Positions 17,434 through 29,071 of a stretch of DNA of 64,000 nt are shown piece after piece; within the stretch, counting starts at the first letter, position 1, and every line of letters begins with the position of its first letter. Origin of the DNA: UBA995 sp035477115. GTDB lineage: Bacteria; Bacillota; Sulfobacillia; UBA995. Under the pieces are notes generated by a model, which did not search any database, had not been told where the DNA came from, and was given only the letters and a program-made list of their open reading frames with translations. The stretch spans positions 23,507 to 87,506 of the forward strand of contig DATIKW010000028.1 of the NCBI GenBank assembly GCA_035477115.1, given 5' to 3'. The translations under genes and the position numbers were made by a program.

Positions 17434-18753
17434 ATGCGACTCACCCAAGAACTGACCGTCCGACCCACTCAGCGCCTGGCGATGACCCCCCAGTTGCGGC
17501 AGGCAATCGCCGCCTTACAGCTGAATGTCATGGAACTGTCCGCCCATGTGCAGACTCAGGTAGAGGCCAATCCGATGTTGGAATTGGTCGAGGAGGATCA
17601 GCCGGCGGAGCCGGACCTGCCCATACGCGAGCGGGGACTCGAGGAAGAGGACCGGGAGGACCGTCCGGAACCTCCGGCTCGGGCTGCCGGATTCGCCGAA
17701 CAACTTGCGGCGGACTTGTGCCTGGAAATGGTGGACGGGGAGTTGCGTCGCGCCGCCGTCTACCTCTCGGGGAACATGGATGACGACGGCTACCTGAGGG
17801 TGTCGTTGGAGGAAGCCGCAACTGACCTCGGCATCGGCTGCGGGCGGGTTCGGCAGGCCCTGGCCGCTATACAGGCCCTTCAGCCCGGCATCGGCGCCAG
17901 GGATCTCCGCGAATGCCTGGCGCTGCAGCTAGGAGAAGGCGATGCGCTGGTGAGAGCAGTAGTCGAGGGACACTTGGAAGACCTGGGCGCCGGCCGGCTG
18001 CGAAAGGTGGCGGCAAGGCTCGGCGTCGGGGTGGAAGCGGTGGCCGCCGCCGCAGAGCACATCCGGCGACTCGACCCCCGTCCCGGACGGCCATGGGCCG
18101 CCGGACCTCCGCCTTCGCCCATCATACCCGACATCAGATTCCAGCGCATGGGCGCTCAGCATGCCGTCCTGGTAGAGGAGCCGGCCCCCCGGGTTCGACT
18201 CAGCTTGACCTACCGGCGGTGGTTGGAAGGAGCGGGGGAGGGCGACGCCGAAGTCCGCCATTACCTTGAGGAGCGGCTGCAGGCCGCGGTCTGGATGCTA
18301 CGGTGCCTGGAACAGCGACGGCTGACCCTTTACCGGGTCGGCCAGGCGATCCTCGAGCAGCAGCCTGACTTCTTCCTCCGCGGCATCCGTTGCCTGCGGC
18401 CGATGACCATGCGGGAGGTGGCTGACGCGGTGGGAGTGCATGAGTCGACCGTGAGTCGCGTTGTCGCCAATAAGCACGCCGCCACATCCCATGGCATGCT
18501 CCCGCTGCGTTTTTTCTTCTCAAGCGGCCTTGGGTGTAGCGAGGGCGAGCCGGTGTCCGCCCGCAGCGTGAAACGGATGATCCGCGACCTCGCGCAGGGG
18601 GAGAACCGCCTGCGGCCTCTCAGCGACCGGCAGTTGGCGGCCATCCTTCAAACCCGAGGGGTCCGGGTGGCCCGGCGCACCGTGACCAAGTACCGCCAGG
18701 AGATGGGACTGGCCGCCTCGGCCGCCCGCAGGCGGTTTGTGACGGCAAACTGA
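17434..18753 (+). CDS. rpoN: RNA polymerase sigma-54 factor
   Basis: 439 residues. N-terminal region I (LTQELTVRPTQRLAMTPQLRQAI and a Gln-rich helix) binds activators; an acidic region II spans about 55-80; the core-binding domain follows; a helix-turn-helix (MTMREVADAVGVHESTVSRV) precedes the C-terminal RpoN box ARRTVTKYRQEMG, which reads the -24 element. No sigma-54 activator is encoded in the window. It sits directly upstream of the glycolytic operon, where many Bacillota carry the repressor CggR, a layout known from some clostridia-like lineages. Confidence 0.94.
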   Translation: MRLTQELTVRPTQRLAMTPQLRQAIAALQLNVMELSAHVQTQVEANPMLELVEEDQPAEPDLPIRERGLEEEDREDRPEPPARAAGFAEQLAADLCLEMVDGELRRAAVYLSGNMDDDGYLRVSLEEAATDLGIGCGRVRQALAAIQALQPGIGARDLRECLALQLGEGDALVRAVVEGHLEDLGAGRLRKVAARLGVGVEAVAAAAEHIRRLDPRPGRPWAAGPPPSPIIPDIRFQRMGAQHAVLVEEPAPRVRLSLTYRRWLEGAGEGDAEVRHYLEERLQAAVWMLRCLEQRRLTLYRVGQAILEQQPDFFLRGIRCLRPMTMREVADAVGVHESTVSRVVANKHAATSHGMLPLRFFFSSGLGCSEGEPVSARSVKRMIRDLAQGENRLRPLSDRQLAAILQTRGVRVARRTVTKYRQEMGLAASAARRRFVTAN

Positions 18754-18774
18754 TTCGGCAGGAGGCGCGCAGTG

Positions 18775-19785
18775 ATGACGCGTGTGGGGATCAACGGGTT
18801 CGGCCGCATCGGCCGGCAGTTCTTCCGGGCCGCTCGGGAATTCGCCGACGTGGAGGTCGTGGCGGTCAATGACCTCACCGACGCCGCCACCCTCGCTCAT
18901 CTCTTGCAGTATGACTCGAACTACGGGCTGTTCCCGGAGGACGTTCAGGCCGCCGACGATCGACTCATCGCGGGTGGCCGTCCCTGCCGGGTGATCAGCG
19001 AACGCGACCCCGGGCGCATCCCTTGGCGCGATTTCGGGGTGGATGTGGTCATAGAGGTGACGGGCAAGTTCACCTCGGGCGAACATGCCTTACGGCACCG
19101 GTCGCAAGGGGGCGCGGCGAAAGTCATCGTGGGCGCGCCGGCCAAAGGGGAGGACGTCACGGTCGTGCTGGGCGCCAACGAGGGCGCCTACGATCCGGCC
19201 CGGCATCACGTGATTTCCATGGCCTCGTGCACGACCAACTGCCTGGCGCCCGTGGCCAGGGTGCTGGATGAGTCCTTCGGCATCGTGCGCGGCCTCATGA
19301 CCACGGTCCACGCCTACACATCCGACCAGGTGCTGCTCGATGCTCCCCATCGCGATCTGCGACGGGCGCGCGCCGCGGCCCTGAGCATCGTGCCCACCAG
19401 CACGGGAGCCGCGGCTGCCATCGGTAAGGTGCTGCCCGGGTTGGCCGGCAAGCTCAACGGTTTCGCCCTTAGAGTGCCAACCTCCACCGTGTCCGTGCTG
19501 GATCTGGTGGTTGACCTGCAGCGGCCGGCAACCCTGGAGGAGGTCAACGGCGCCTTCCGCCAAGCCGCCGCCGGTCACCTGCACCCTTACCTGGCCGTCA
19601 GCGACCTCCCTCTGGTATCCGTGGACTATCGGGGCAACCTGGCATCGGCGGTCGTGGACCTGCTATCCACGATGGCCGTCGGCCCCATGGTCAAGGTCGT
19701 GGCCTGGTACGATAATGAAGCCGCCTATGCGCGCCGCCTGGTCGACCTGACTCGTTTCTTGGCCGAGAAAGGACTCCGAGCATGA
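18775..19785 (+). CDS. gap: Glyceraldehyde-3-phosphate dehydrogenase
   Basis: 336 residues with the NAD-binding GINGFGRIGR, the catalytic SCTTNCLAP (Cys nucleophile), and the HRRARAAALSIVPTSTGAA-type phosphate loop (here DLRRARAAALS and PTSTGAA), ending with WYDNEAAYA. It oxidises glyceraldehyde 3-phosphate to 1,3-bisphosphoglycerate in glycolysis. I use ATG 18775; an in-frame GTG at 18772 directly before it is equally placed behind AGGAGG. It overlaps pgk by 4 nt. Confidence 0.96.
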   Translation: MTRVGINGFGRIGRQFFRAAREFADVEVVAVNDLTDAATLAHLLQYDSNYGLFPEDVQAADDRLIAGGRPCRVISERDPGRIPWRDFGVDVVIEVTGKFTSGEHALRHRSQGGAAKVIVGAPAKGEDVTVVLGANEGAYDPARHHVISMASCTTNCLAPVARVLDESFGIVRGLMTTVHAYTSDQVLLDAPHRDLRRARAAALSIVPTSTGAAAAIGKVLPGLAGKLNGFALRVPTSTVSVLDLVVDLQRPATLEEVNGAFRQAAAGHLHPYLAVSDLPLVSVDYRGNLASAVVDLLSTMAVGPMVKVVAWYDNEAAYARRLVDLTRFLAEKGLRA

Positions 19786-20969
19786 GACTGGCCAGCATCA
19801 CCGAATATCCGGTCCGGGACAAACGGGCGCTGGTCCGGGTGGATTTCAACGTGCCGCTGGGCAAGGATGGGTCGCCGGCGGACGATACCCGGATCCGGGC
19901 GGCTATCCCTACCGTCAACTATCTCCTGGAACGGAAAGCGATCCCCATCCTGTGCAGCCATCTGGGACGGCCTGCGGGCAAGCCCGATCCCAGCTTGCGA
20001 ATGGATGGAGTTGCCTTGCGTCTCGGGCAACTCACCGGGTTGAAGATCCGCAAATTCGACGGCGTGGTTGAACCTGCGATCGCGCTGGCGGTGGCCGGCC
20101 TCAAGAGCGGCGAAGTCGCCCTGCTCGAAAACTTGCGTTTCTATCCTCAGGAGGAGGCCAACGATCCCATCTTCGCCCGGGCGCTGGCGGGTCTGGCCGA
20201 TGTCTATGTGAACGACGCCTTCGGCACGGCTCACCGCGCCCACGCGTCCACGGCCGGAATTGCCGCCTATCTGCCCGCCCTGGCGGGTCTGCTCATGGAA
20301 CGGGAACTGGCCGCCCTGGGGAAGCTGCTCGAGGACCCGGCCCGACCCTATGTGGCCGTCCTCGGCGGCAGCAAGGTGACGGACAAGCTACCCATCCTGT
20401 CAAGCCTCCTGGATCGGGTCGATGCGCTGCTGATGGGCGGGGGGATGGCCAATGCCTTCCTGGCCGCTGCGGGTCAGTCGATAGGAGCGTCCCGGGTCGG
20501 CGCGGAGTCCCTCGAGCAAGCTTCGCGGTTCCTGCGCCGGGCCTCGGACCGGGGGAAGACGGTGGGACTGCCGGTGGATGTGGTCGTGGCTCGCACTATC
20601 GCGCCGGACGCGGCTTTCCGGGTGGTGGGGGTAGATCACGTGCCGCCGGACTGGGTCGTCGTCGACATCGGACCCGAAACCGCCCGCCGCTTCGGCGACC
20701 TGGTTCAGACGGCGGCGACCGTATTCTGGAACGGTCCCCTGGGCGTGTACGAGATCGAACCCTTCGCCGGCGGGACCGAATCCATGGCCAGGTCGGTCGC
20801 AAGCTGCAAGGGGCACACCGTGGTGGGCGGGGGCGACTCGGTGGCCGCGCTGGAACGGCTGGGATTGACGGGGGCGATCCGCCACGTGTCCACGGGAGGG
20901 GGGGCGACCCTCGAGTTCCTGGAGGGCAGAGAGTTGCCGGGCGTGGCTTGCTTGCGGAGGATGACATGA
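19782..20969 (+). CDS. pgk: Phosphoglycerate kinase
   Basis: 395 residues, normal length. Substrate-binding RVDFNVPL near the N terminus, SHLGRP, LLENLRFY, the GGSKVTDK nucleotide region and the C-terminal hinge GGGDSVAAL are present. It makes ATP from 1,3-bisphosphoglycerate. ATG overlaps the gap stop; its own stop overlaps tpiA. All five lower-glycolysis enzymes follow without a gap. Confidence 0.97.
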   Translation: MRLASITEYPVRDKRALVRVDFNVPLGKDGSPADDTRIRAAIPTVNYLLERKAIPILCSHLGRPAGKPDPSLRMDGVALRLGQLTGLKIRKFDGVVEPAIALAVAGLKSGEVALLENLRFYPQEEANDPIFARALAGLADVYVNDAFGTAHRAHASTAGIAAYLPALAGLLMERELAALGKLLEDPARPYVAVLGGSKVTDKLPILSSLLDRVDALLMGGGMANAFLAAAGQSIGASRVGAESLEQASRFLRRASDRGKTVGLPVDVVVARTIAPDAAFRVVGVDHVPPDWVVVDIGPETARRFGDLVQTAATVFWNGPLGVYEIEPFAGGTESMARSVASCKGHTVVGGGDSVAALERLGLTGAIRHVSTGGGATLEFLEGRELPGVACLRRMT

Positions 20970-21718
20970 GACGGCCGCTGATCGTGGGTAACTGGAAGCT
21001 GCATTGTACGGTGGTCCAGGCCATCGCCCTGGCGGACGCAATCCGGCGGGCGGTAGGCGATCCGGGCTCCCGGGAGGTCGCGATCGCACCGCCGTTCACC
21101 GCCATCTATGCCGTACGGGGCGTCATCTGCGGGACGCCGATAGGCCTGGCGGCGCAGGATGCCCACTGGGAAGAACGGGGTGCGTTCACCGGAGCAGTAT
21201 CGCCCGGGCTCCTGCACGACGTGGGATGCCGGTACGCGATCCTGGGGCACTCCGAGCGCCGGGAGCACTTCGCCGAGACCGACGCCGCCGTCGCCCGCAA
21301 ATTGCGGGCGGTCTTGGCTGCCGGACTCTCGGCCGTCCTTTGCGTGGGCGAGCGGGCCGCAGAACGCGACCAGGGCCGGGCCCAGGCGGTGGTGGCCGGG
21401 CAGTTAGCCGCGGCCCTCGCCGGCATTGCCCCGGAAACTCTGCCCATGGTCGCCATCGCCTACGAGCCGGTGTGGGCGATAGGCACCGGCCTTGCCGCCG
21501 GCGCCGATGAGGCGGCCGCCATGGCCGACTACATCCGGGGCCGCCTGGCCGCGGGGTGGGGAGATGCCGCCGGTCGGGCCCGAATACTGTATGGCGGGAG
21601 CGTGAATCCGGGTAACGCGGGCGATTTCCTGCGCCGGGAAGCGATCGACGGTGCGCTGGTCGGGGGTGCCAGCCTCAACGCCGATAGCTTTGCCGCCATC
21701 GTGAAGGCGGCACCCTGA
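20966..21718 (+). CDS. tpiA: Triosephosphate isomerase
   Basis: 250 residues, TIM barrel. GNWKLH (catalytic Lys), LGHSERREHFAE (catalytic His), AYEPVWAIGTG (catalytic Glu with loop 6) and YGGSVNPGNA near the C terminus are all intact. The ATG at 20966 overlaps the pgk TGA in an ATGA-type junction, so coupling is likely. Confidence 0.97.
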   Translation: MRRPLIVGNWKLHCTVVQAIALADAIRRAVGDPGSREVAIAPPFTAIYAVRGVICGTPIGLAAQDAHWEERGAFTGAVSPGLLHDVGCRYAILGHSERREHFAETDAAVARKLRAVLAAGLSAVLCVGERAAERDQGRAQAVVAGQLAAALAGIAPETLPMVAIAYEPVWAIGTGLAAGADEAAAMADYIRGRLAAGWGDAAGRARILYGGSVNPGNAGDFLRREAIDGALVGGASLNADSFAAIVKAAP

Positions 21719-21722
21719 CTTG

Positions 21723-23228
21723 ATGTCTGAGCGTTCGCCGGTGGGCCTGATCATCCTGGACGGCCTGGGCCTCTCCGATCGGCGGGAAGGCAACGCGTGG
21801 GCTCTGGCCGCTACCCCGAACCTCGATCGCTGGTGGGGGCGAGTTCCCTCGAGCCGGCTCCAGGCCTCGGGCGAGGCCGTGGGACTGGCGCCAGGGCAGA
21901 TGGGGGACTCCAATGTGGGCCACCTCAATCTCGGCGCGGGGCGCGTGGTGGTCCAAGATGTCCTGCGTATCTCCCGTTCCATCGCTTCCGGCGAGTTTTT
22001 CGATAACCCGGTGCTGGGCAAGGCGTGCCAGCCTGGATGCGTGGTGCACCTGATCGGCCTGGTGTCGGACGGCGGCGTGCATAGCCATCAAGACCACCTT
22101 CACGCCCTGCTCGAGTTGGCGCGCCGCCGCAAGGTGGCGCGGGTGGCGGTGCATGCCATCCTGGACGGACGGGACGTGCCGCCGCAGAGTGCGGGAATCT
22201 TCATCGACCGACTTGAAGGCGAACTGGCCGGCATCGGGGCCATCGCCAGCGTCATGGGGCGTTACTGGGCGATGGATCGTGATGGTCGCTGGGATCGACT
22301 CAGGGCGGCCCATGCGGCCATGGTCATGGGGCGGGGCGAGCGGGCCGCCAGTGCGCGGGCGGCGCTGGCCGAGGGCTACGCGCGCGGGGAGACGGACGAA
22401 TTCCTCACCCCCACCGCCATCGACGGGACGGGGATAGCGCCCGCCGAATCCATCATCTGCTTCAACTTCCGGGCCGACCGCGCCCGCCAGTTGTCGAGGG
22501 CGCTCGCCGATCCCGATTTCATGTCGTTCCCCCGCGAGGGCGGACTGCGGCAACTCACCACCATGACCCTGTACGACGAGGAGTTCCCGCTGCCGCATGC
22601 GTTCGCCCCGCTGCCCCGCCCCGCCCATGGGTTGGGGGAGTGGATTTCCCGGCTGGGGCTCAGCCAGTTGCGGATCGCCGAGACCGAGAAGTACGCTCAC
22701 GTCACTTACTTCTTCAGCGGTGGCCGGGAGACGCCGTACCCCGGGGAACGGCGGGTGCTCATCCCCTCGCCCCGGGTGGCTACGTACGACCTGCAGCCGG
22801 AAATGAGCGCCCGAGAGGTGACGGACGCCGCCCTGGCGGAAGTGGGACAGGATCCCCCTGATGTGGTGATCCTCAACTACGCCAACCCGGACATGGTCGG
22901 ACACACCGGCATACTTTCGGCCGCCGTACGAGCGGTCGAGACGGTAGACGCCTGTCTCGGGCGGATCCTGCCCGCGCTCCGAGCCGCCCTGATCGTGTCG
23001 GACCACGGCAATGCCGAGCAGATGCTGGATCCCGCCGCGGGCGGGCCGCATACGGCACACACGCTCAACCCCGTCCCCGCAATGTTGCTCGATGCCTCGC
23101 GGTCCGGCGCCACGCTCGCCGACGGCATCCTGGCCGACGTGGCGCCCACCCTGCTGGAGATCATGGGATTGCCGGTGCCGCCGGAGATGACCGGGCATTC
23201 GCTGCTGAGGAGGACTGATCGCCGATGA
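21723..23228 (+). CDS. gpmI: 2,3-bisphosphoglycerate-independent phosphoglycerate mutase
   Basis: About 501 residues. LIILDGLGLS binds metal, and the catalytic serine is in MGDSNVGHLNLGAGR. DGRDVPPQSA, MGRYWAMDRDGRWDR, and the C-terminal SDHGNAEQM and GGPHTAHT metal sites are intact. It converts 3- to 2-phosphoglycerate using two Mn ions, the form typical of endospore-formers. ATG 21723 is preceded by an in-frame TTG. It overlaps eno by 4 nt. Confidence 0.97.
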   Translation: MSERSPVGLIILDGLGLSDRREGNAWALAATPNLDRWWGRVPSSRLQASGEAVGLAPGQMGDSNVGHLNLGAGRVVVQDVLRISRSIASGEFFDNPVLGKACQPGCVVHLIGLVSDGGVHSHQDHLHALLELARRRKVARVAVHAILDGRDVPPQSAGIFIDRLEGELAGIGAIASVMGRYWAMDRDGRWDRLRAAHAAMVMGRGERAASARAALAEGYARGETDEFLTPTAIDGTGIAPAESIICFNFRADRARQLSRALADPDFMSFPREGGLRQLTTMTLYDEEFPLPHAFAPLPRPAHGLGEWISRLGLSQLRIAETEKYAHVTYFFSGGRETPYPGERRVLIPSPRVATYDLQPEMSAREVTDAALAEVGQDPPDVVILNYANPDMVGHTGILSAAVRAVETVDACLGRILPALRAALIVSDHGNAEQMLDPAAGGPHTAHTLNPVPAMLLDASRSGATLADGILADVAPTLLEIMGLPVPPEMTGHSLLRRTDRR

Positions 23229-24520
23229 ACACGAGCATTCGACGGGTGGCGGCCCGAGAGATCCTGGACTCGCGGGGGCACCCGACGCTGGAGGTGGAAG
23301 TCGAACTGGCGGGCGGATCGGCCGGCAAAGCGGCCGTGCCTTCGGGCGCCTCCACCGGCAGCCACGAAGCGCGCGAATTGCGGGACGGCGACCCTCGCCG
23401 CTACCGGGGACGGGGCATGGTGCGGGCGGTGGCCGCGGTCCAGGGCGAACTGGCCCGCGCCGTCGCGGGGCGCGATGCCGTGGACCAGCAGGACCTCGAT
23501 GCTGTGTTGCGGGCGGCGGACGGGACGCCGCTCAAGGAACGCCTCGGAGCCAACGCCCTGCTCGGCATATCGCTGGCGGCGGCAAGGGCCGCCGCCCTGG
23601 CGCGAGGATTGCCGCTGTACCGCCACATCGCCGAGTTGGCCGGCAACCCGCGGCAGGAAGTGGTGCTGCCCGTGCCCCTGCTCAACGTGATCAACGGCGG
23701 CCGCCACGCCGACAGCGGGGTGCAGATCCAGGAATTCATGCTCGCGCCGGTCGGCGCCCCTTCCTTTGCCGAGGCGATGCGCTGGTCCGTCGAGGTTTAC
23801 CACATCCTACGGGATATACTGCTCGACCGCGGCCTGGCGGTCGGCGTCGGCGATGAAGGCGGCTTCGCTCCCGCCCTGGACCGCGACGAGGAGGCCCTGG
23901 CCTTGCTGACCGAGGCCGTCGAGGCCGCGGGGCTCATCCCCGGTCGCGATGTCCGGCTGGCCATCGATGCCGCGGCCAGCGAGTTCCACCGGGATGGCCG
24001 CTACCATCTCACCGGCCGTCCTGATCTCGGCTCCGGCGAGATGATCGGGCTGTATCGAAGCTGGGCCGAGACTTACGCGCTCGCGTCCGTGGAAGACGGG
24101 TTGGCCGAGGATGACTGGGAGGGATGGCAGGAACTGACCCGGGTCCTCGGCCGTCGGGTGCAGCTGGTCGGCGACGATCTGTTCGTCACCAACCCGGTTC
24201 GCCTCCAGGAGGGGCTCTCCCGGCGGGCGGCCAACGCCATACTCATCAAACCCAATCAGATCGGAACCCTCAGCGAAACCCTGGAGACCATGGCCCTGGC
24301 CCGGAGCAATGGCTATCCGACGGTGGTGTCCCATCGTTCCGGGGAGACCGAGGACACCTTCATCGCCGACCTGGCGGTGGGGACGGCGGCGGGGCAGATC
24401 AAGACGGGGGCGCCGTGCCGCGGCGAGCGGGTAGCCAAGTACAACCGGCTGCTGGCAATCGAGGAAGCCGCCCGCGACGCGGCCCAGTACGCATTGCCCG
24501 GCATGTCCGCGCTGTGGTAG
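23225..24520 (+). CDS. eno: Enolase
   Basis: 431 residues. AREILDSRGHPTLEV at the N terminus, GASTGSHEA (flexible loop), GDEGGFAP, the metal ligands in AIDAAASEF, EDGLAEDDW and GDDLFVTN, catalytic Lys in ILIKPNQIG, and SHRSGETED are present. It yields phosphoenolpyruvate, also binds RNA degradosome partners in many bacteria. It closes the glycolytic block, 49 nt before secG. Confidence 0.97.
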   Translation: MNTSIRRVAAREILDSRGHPTLEVEVELAGGSAGKAAVPSGASTGSHEARELRDGDPRRYRGRGMVRAVAAVQGELARAVAGRDAVDQQDLDAVLRAADGTPLKERLGANALLGISLAAARAAALARGLPLYRHIAELAGNPRQEVVLPVPLLNVINGGRHADSGVQIQEFMLAPVGAPSFAEAMRWSVEVYHILRDILLDRGLAVGVGDEGGFAPALDRDEEALALLTEAVEAAGLIPGRDVRLAIDAAASEFHRDGRYHLTGRPDLGSGEMIGLYRSWAETYALASVEDGLAEDDWEGWQELTRVLGRRVQLVGDDLFVTNPVRLQEGLSRRAANAILIKPNQIGTLSETLETMALARSNGYPTVVSHRSGETEDTFIADLAVGTAAGQIKTGAPCRGERVAKYNRLLAIEEAARDAAQYALPGMSALW

Positions 24521-24569
24521 AATTGACGCATGGTCCGGCCATCCGGGCCGGGAAGGAGCGAGTGAACGG

Positions 24570-24800
24570 GTGCTTACGACGATCCTCACCGTCTTTCATG
24601 TGCTTGCCGCCCTCGGCCTCATCGCCGCCGTGCTGCTCATGTCCGGTCGCAGCGCCGGCCTGAGCGGAGCGGTCGGAGGCGGTGCCGAGCGCCTTTTCGG
24701 CAAGAAGCGGGGGATGGACCAGACGCTGGCGCGTTACGCCACGGTCTTGGCCACCGCGTTTCTCCTGACCGCCCTGATCCTCTCCGCCATCCACAGTTGA
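24570..24800 (+). CDS. secG: Preprotein translocase subunit SecG
   Basis: 76 residues with two membrane helices (about 2-22 and 51-72) joined by a short loop holding the family motif SAGLSGAVGGGAERLFGKKRG. SecG helps the SecYE channel during SecA-driven export. Starts at GTG. Position right after eno is common in Bacillota. Confidence 0.92.
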   Translation: MLTTILTVFHVLAALGLIAAVLLMSGRSAGLSGAVGGGAERLFGKKRGMDQTLARYATVLATAFLLTALILSAIHS

Positions 24801-24825
24801 GGCAAATTCCAGGAGGGACATCGAC

Positions 24826-26847
<2,022 letters not shown>

Positions 26848-26889
26848 ATACCGGCAATGGGAAGACAGGGGAAGGGAGGGCGACCGCGC

Positions 26890-27447
26890 ATGGACCGTCA
26901 GGCCGCATACGATCTGGCCAGGCAAGCATTGAGTAACCCTAACTTGTTCAAGCACACGCTCGCCGTGGAGGCGGTCATGCGGCGGCTCGCCAGGCGGCTG
27001 GGCGAGGACGAAACCCTCTGGGGGCTGGCCGGACTCCTCCACGATATCGACTACGAAGAGACCCGGGATGCACCCGACCGCCATAGCCAGGTAGGTGCCG
27101 ATCGCCTGGCCGCCCTGGGTTTGCCGGCGGAACTGGTCGAGGCGGTGCGGGCCCATAACGGCCGGCATGGCCTGCCTCGGCCTACCTCGCTCGCCCGCGC
27201 CTTGCACGCCGCGGACCCGCTCACCGGCCTGATCGTCGCCGCGGCCCTCATCAACCCGGCCCGCCGCCTGGCCGCCATCGATCCGGCTTTTGTCCTCAAC
27301 CGCTTCGGCGAAAAGGCCTTCGCGCGGGGAGCGAGTCGCGAGGTCATCCGCTGTTGCGAGACGGAACTCGGCCTCAGCCTCGACGAGTTCGTCAGCCTCG
27401 GCCTCGAAGCCATGCAGGGATGCGCGGCCGACCTCGGTCTGGGATGA
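26890..27447 (+). CDS. HD-domain phosphohydrolase-like protein
   Basis: 185 residues. The metal site LLHDIDYE (HD doublet) and an upstream His in FKHTLAVE identify a single HD domain of the group related to predicted HDIG hydrolases. ATG 26890 is chosen because GGGAGGG lies 9 nt upstream; a longer start at 26857 is possible. Substrate is unknown; the family includes nucleotidases and cyclic-nucleotide hydrolases. It is co-directional with hppA and meets the redox operon tail to tail. Confidence 0.8.
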   Translation: MDRQAAYDLARQALSNPNLFKHTLAVEAVMRRLARRLGEDETLWGLAGLLHDIDYEETRDAPDRHSQVGADRLAALGLPAELVEAVRAHNGRHGLPRPTSLARALHAADPLTGLIVAAALINPARRLAAIDPAFVLNRFGEKAFARGASREVIRCCETELGLSLDEFVSLGLEAMQGCAADLGLG

Positions 27448-27450
27448 CGT

Positions 27451-29058
27451 TCAGCTAGCGCTCGGCTCGCGCCCGACGTAGTCGGGGAGGAGCATGGGCG
27501 CCAGCCGGCCTCCCTTGCCGGCCTTCTCTACCTCCCGGTTGTGCCGGCGCACATGCTCGAGCGTCAGCCGTCCCGGCGCCGGCAGGGCGGACGCTGCCGC
27601 GTGGCGGCCGGCGCGGCGGCCGAACACCAGGATGTCGAGCAGGCTGTTGCCCATCAGCCGGTTCCGGCCGTGAATGCCGCCGGCCGCTTCGCCCGCGATG
27701 TAGAGGCCGGGGACCCGCGGGCAGTTCCCCGAGGGATCCATCCGGATGCCGCCGTTCTGGTAATGCAGGGTCGGGTAGATGAGGATGGGCTCTGCGCTCA
27801 TGTCGATGCCGAACCGCTCGTACTGGCGGAACATGGCCGGCAACTCGCGACGGACCGTGCCCGGGCCGTGAATCGACTCGATCATGGGGCTGTCCAGCCA
27901 AATCCCTCTCTGTCCGGTAGGGGTCGCGACGCCCTTGCCGGGGAGGCCGCACTCGCGGATGACGGCCGCCGACACGGCATCACGCGTCTCGAGCGGGAAT
28001 ACGAACTGCTCTCCCTCGCCGTTGACCAGCTGGGCGCCCACCCCGCGTACTTTCTCCGTCACGAGCTGGCCCAGCAGCTGTTCGGGATAGGCTACCCCCG
28101 TCGGGTGGAATTGCGTGGCATCGAGGAAACATAGCTCGGCCCCGGCCCGGTAGGCCATGACCAGGCCGTCGGCGGTCGCCCCGTAGTGGTTGGTGGTGGG
28201 GAATCCGGATACGTGGAGCCTCCCGAACCCTCCGGTTGCCAGGATCACCGTCCGGGCGCGCGCCACCAGTAACGATCCCGTCTCGAAATTCTGCAGCACG
28301 GCGCCCCCGCAACGGCCGTGGCCGTCCAGGAGGAGTTCCAGGGCCGGGCAGAATTCCACCACCGGCACCTCGCGGTTCAGGACTTCGTCCCGGAGGGTCC
28401 GCATGATCTCCGCCCCCGTGTAATCCCGCGCGAAGTGCATGCGCTTGCGGGACGTGCCGCCGCCATGGATGGCCATCAGCGTGCCGTCCGGCTGCTTGCT
28501 GAACATGCAGCCCAGCTCCTCGAGCCAGGCGATCACGGCCGGAGCGTCACTGACCAGGGCTCGAACCAGCGCGGGGTCATTGGTGTAGCCCCCGCCGCCC
28601 ATGACGTCCAGGTAATGGGTCGCCGGCGAGTCGACGGGGCTGATGGCGGCCTGGATCCCTCCCTGGGCCATCATGGTGTTGGCGTCCCCCAGGCGCAGCT
28701 TGGTTACGAGCAGGACCCGGGCGCCCTCCGCCTGCGCCGTCAGGGCCGCGGCCGCCCCCGCGCCCCCGCCGCCGATGATGAGCACGTCGGCCTCGAGGGC
28801 GGGCCGGTCGAGGGAGACCGCGTCCAAGTCAAGCCTGCTCCGGGCTTCCAGCAGGTCAACCAGCTCGTGCGGCATGCGGTCCCCCGAATTGGGTCCGACG
28901 GTCACCGGGCGCTGGGTGTCTTCCCGGAAGTCGGGATGGAAGCCGCGCAGCAGTGCATCCTTCTCCTCCGGAGCGAGCCGGGGATGCTTCTCCTTGAGTC
29001 GCCGCTCGCGGCTCGCGGCGACCCGGAGCGCCGACTCCCTTAGCTCATCAGGGTACAC
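27451..29058 (-). CDS. Soluble fumarate-reductase/succinate-dehydrogenase-type flavoprotein
   Basis: 535 residues. FAD-binding VLIIGGGGAGAAAALTA begins near residue 92, after an unusual 90-residue N-terminal extension. Capping and active-site stretches QFHPTGVAY, TEKVRGVGAQLVN and the RNRLMGNSLLDILVFG segment follow the SdhA/FrdA/AprA superfamily. No membrane anchor genes are present, so it is cytosolic. It is last in the hdr-flx operon; GTG start at 29058. By position it is the likely terminal acceptor-reducing or donor-oxidising module; fumarate is a guess from the family, and L-aspartate oxidase or adenylylsulfate-reductase-like roles are less likely. Confidence 0.82.
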   Translation of the reverse strand: MYPDELRESALRVAASRERRLKEKHPRLAPEEKDALLRGFHPDFREDTQRPVTVGPNSGDRMPHELVDLLEARSRLDLDAVSLDRPALEADVLIIGGGGAGAAAALTAQAEGARVLLVTKLRLGDANTMMAQGGIQAAISPVDSPATHYLDVMGGGGYTNDPALVRALVSDAPAVIAWLEELGCMFSKQPDGTLMAIHGGGTSRKRMHFARDYTGAEIMRTLRDEVLNREVPVVEFCPALELLLDGHGRCGGAVLQNFETGSLLVARARTVILATGGFGRLHVSGFPTTNHYGATADGLVMAYRAGAELCFLDATQFHPTGVAYPEQLLGQLVTEKVRGVGAQLVNGEGEQFVFPLETRDAVSAAVIRECGLPGKGVATPTGQRGIWLDSPMIESIHGPGTVRRELPAMFRQYERFGIDMSAEPILIYPTLHYQNGGIRMDPSGNCPRVPGLYIAGEAAGGIHGRNRLMGNSLLDILVFGRRAGRHAAASALPAPGRLTLEHVRRHNREVEKAGKGGRLAPMLLPDYVGREPSAS

Positions 29059-29071
29059 GCGTCATGCCTCC

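Noticed and set aside
21675..23198. 507-codon minus-strand frame opposite gpmI
   Set aside because: Shadow frame rich in His/Arg/Gly; the plus strand encodes an intact phosphoglycerate mutase.
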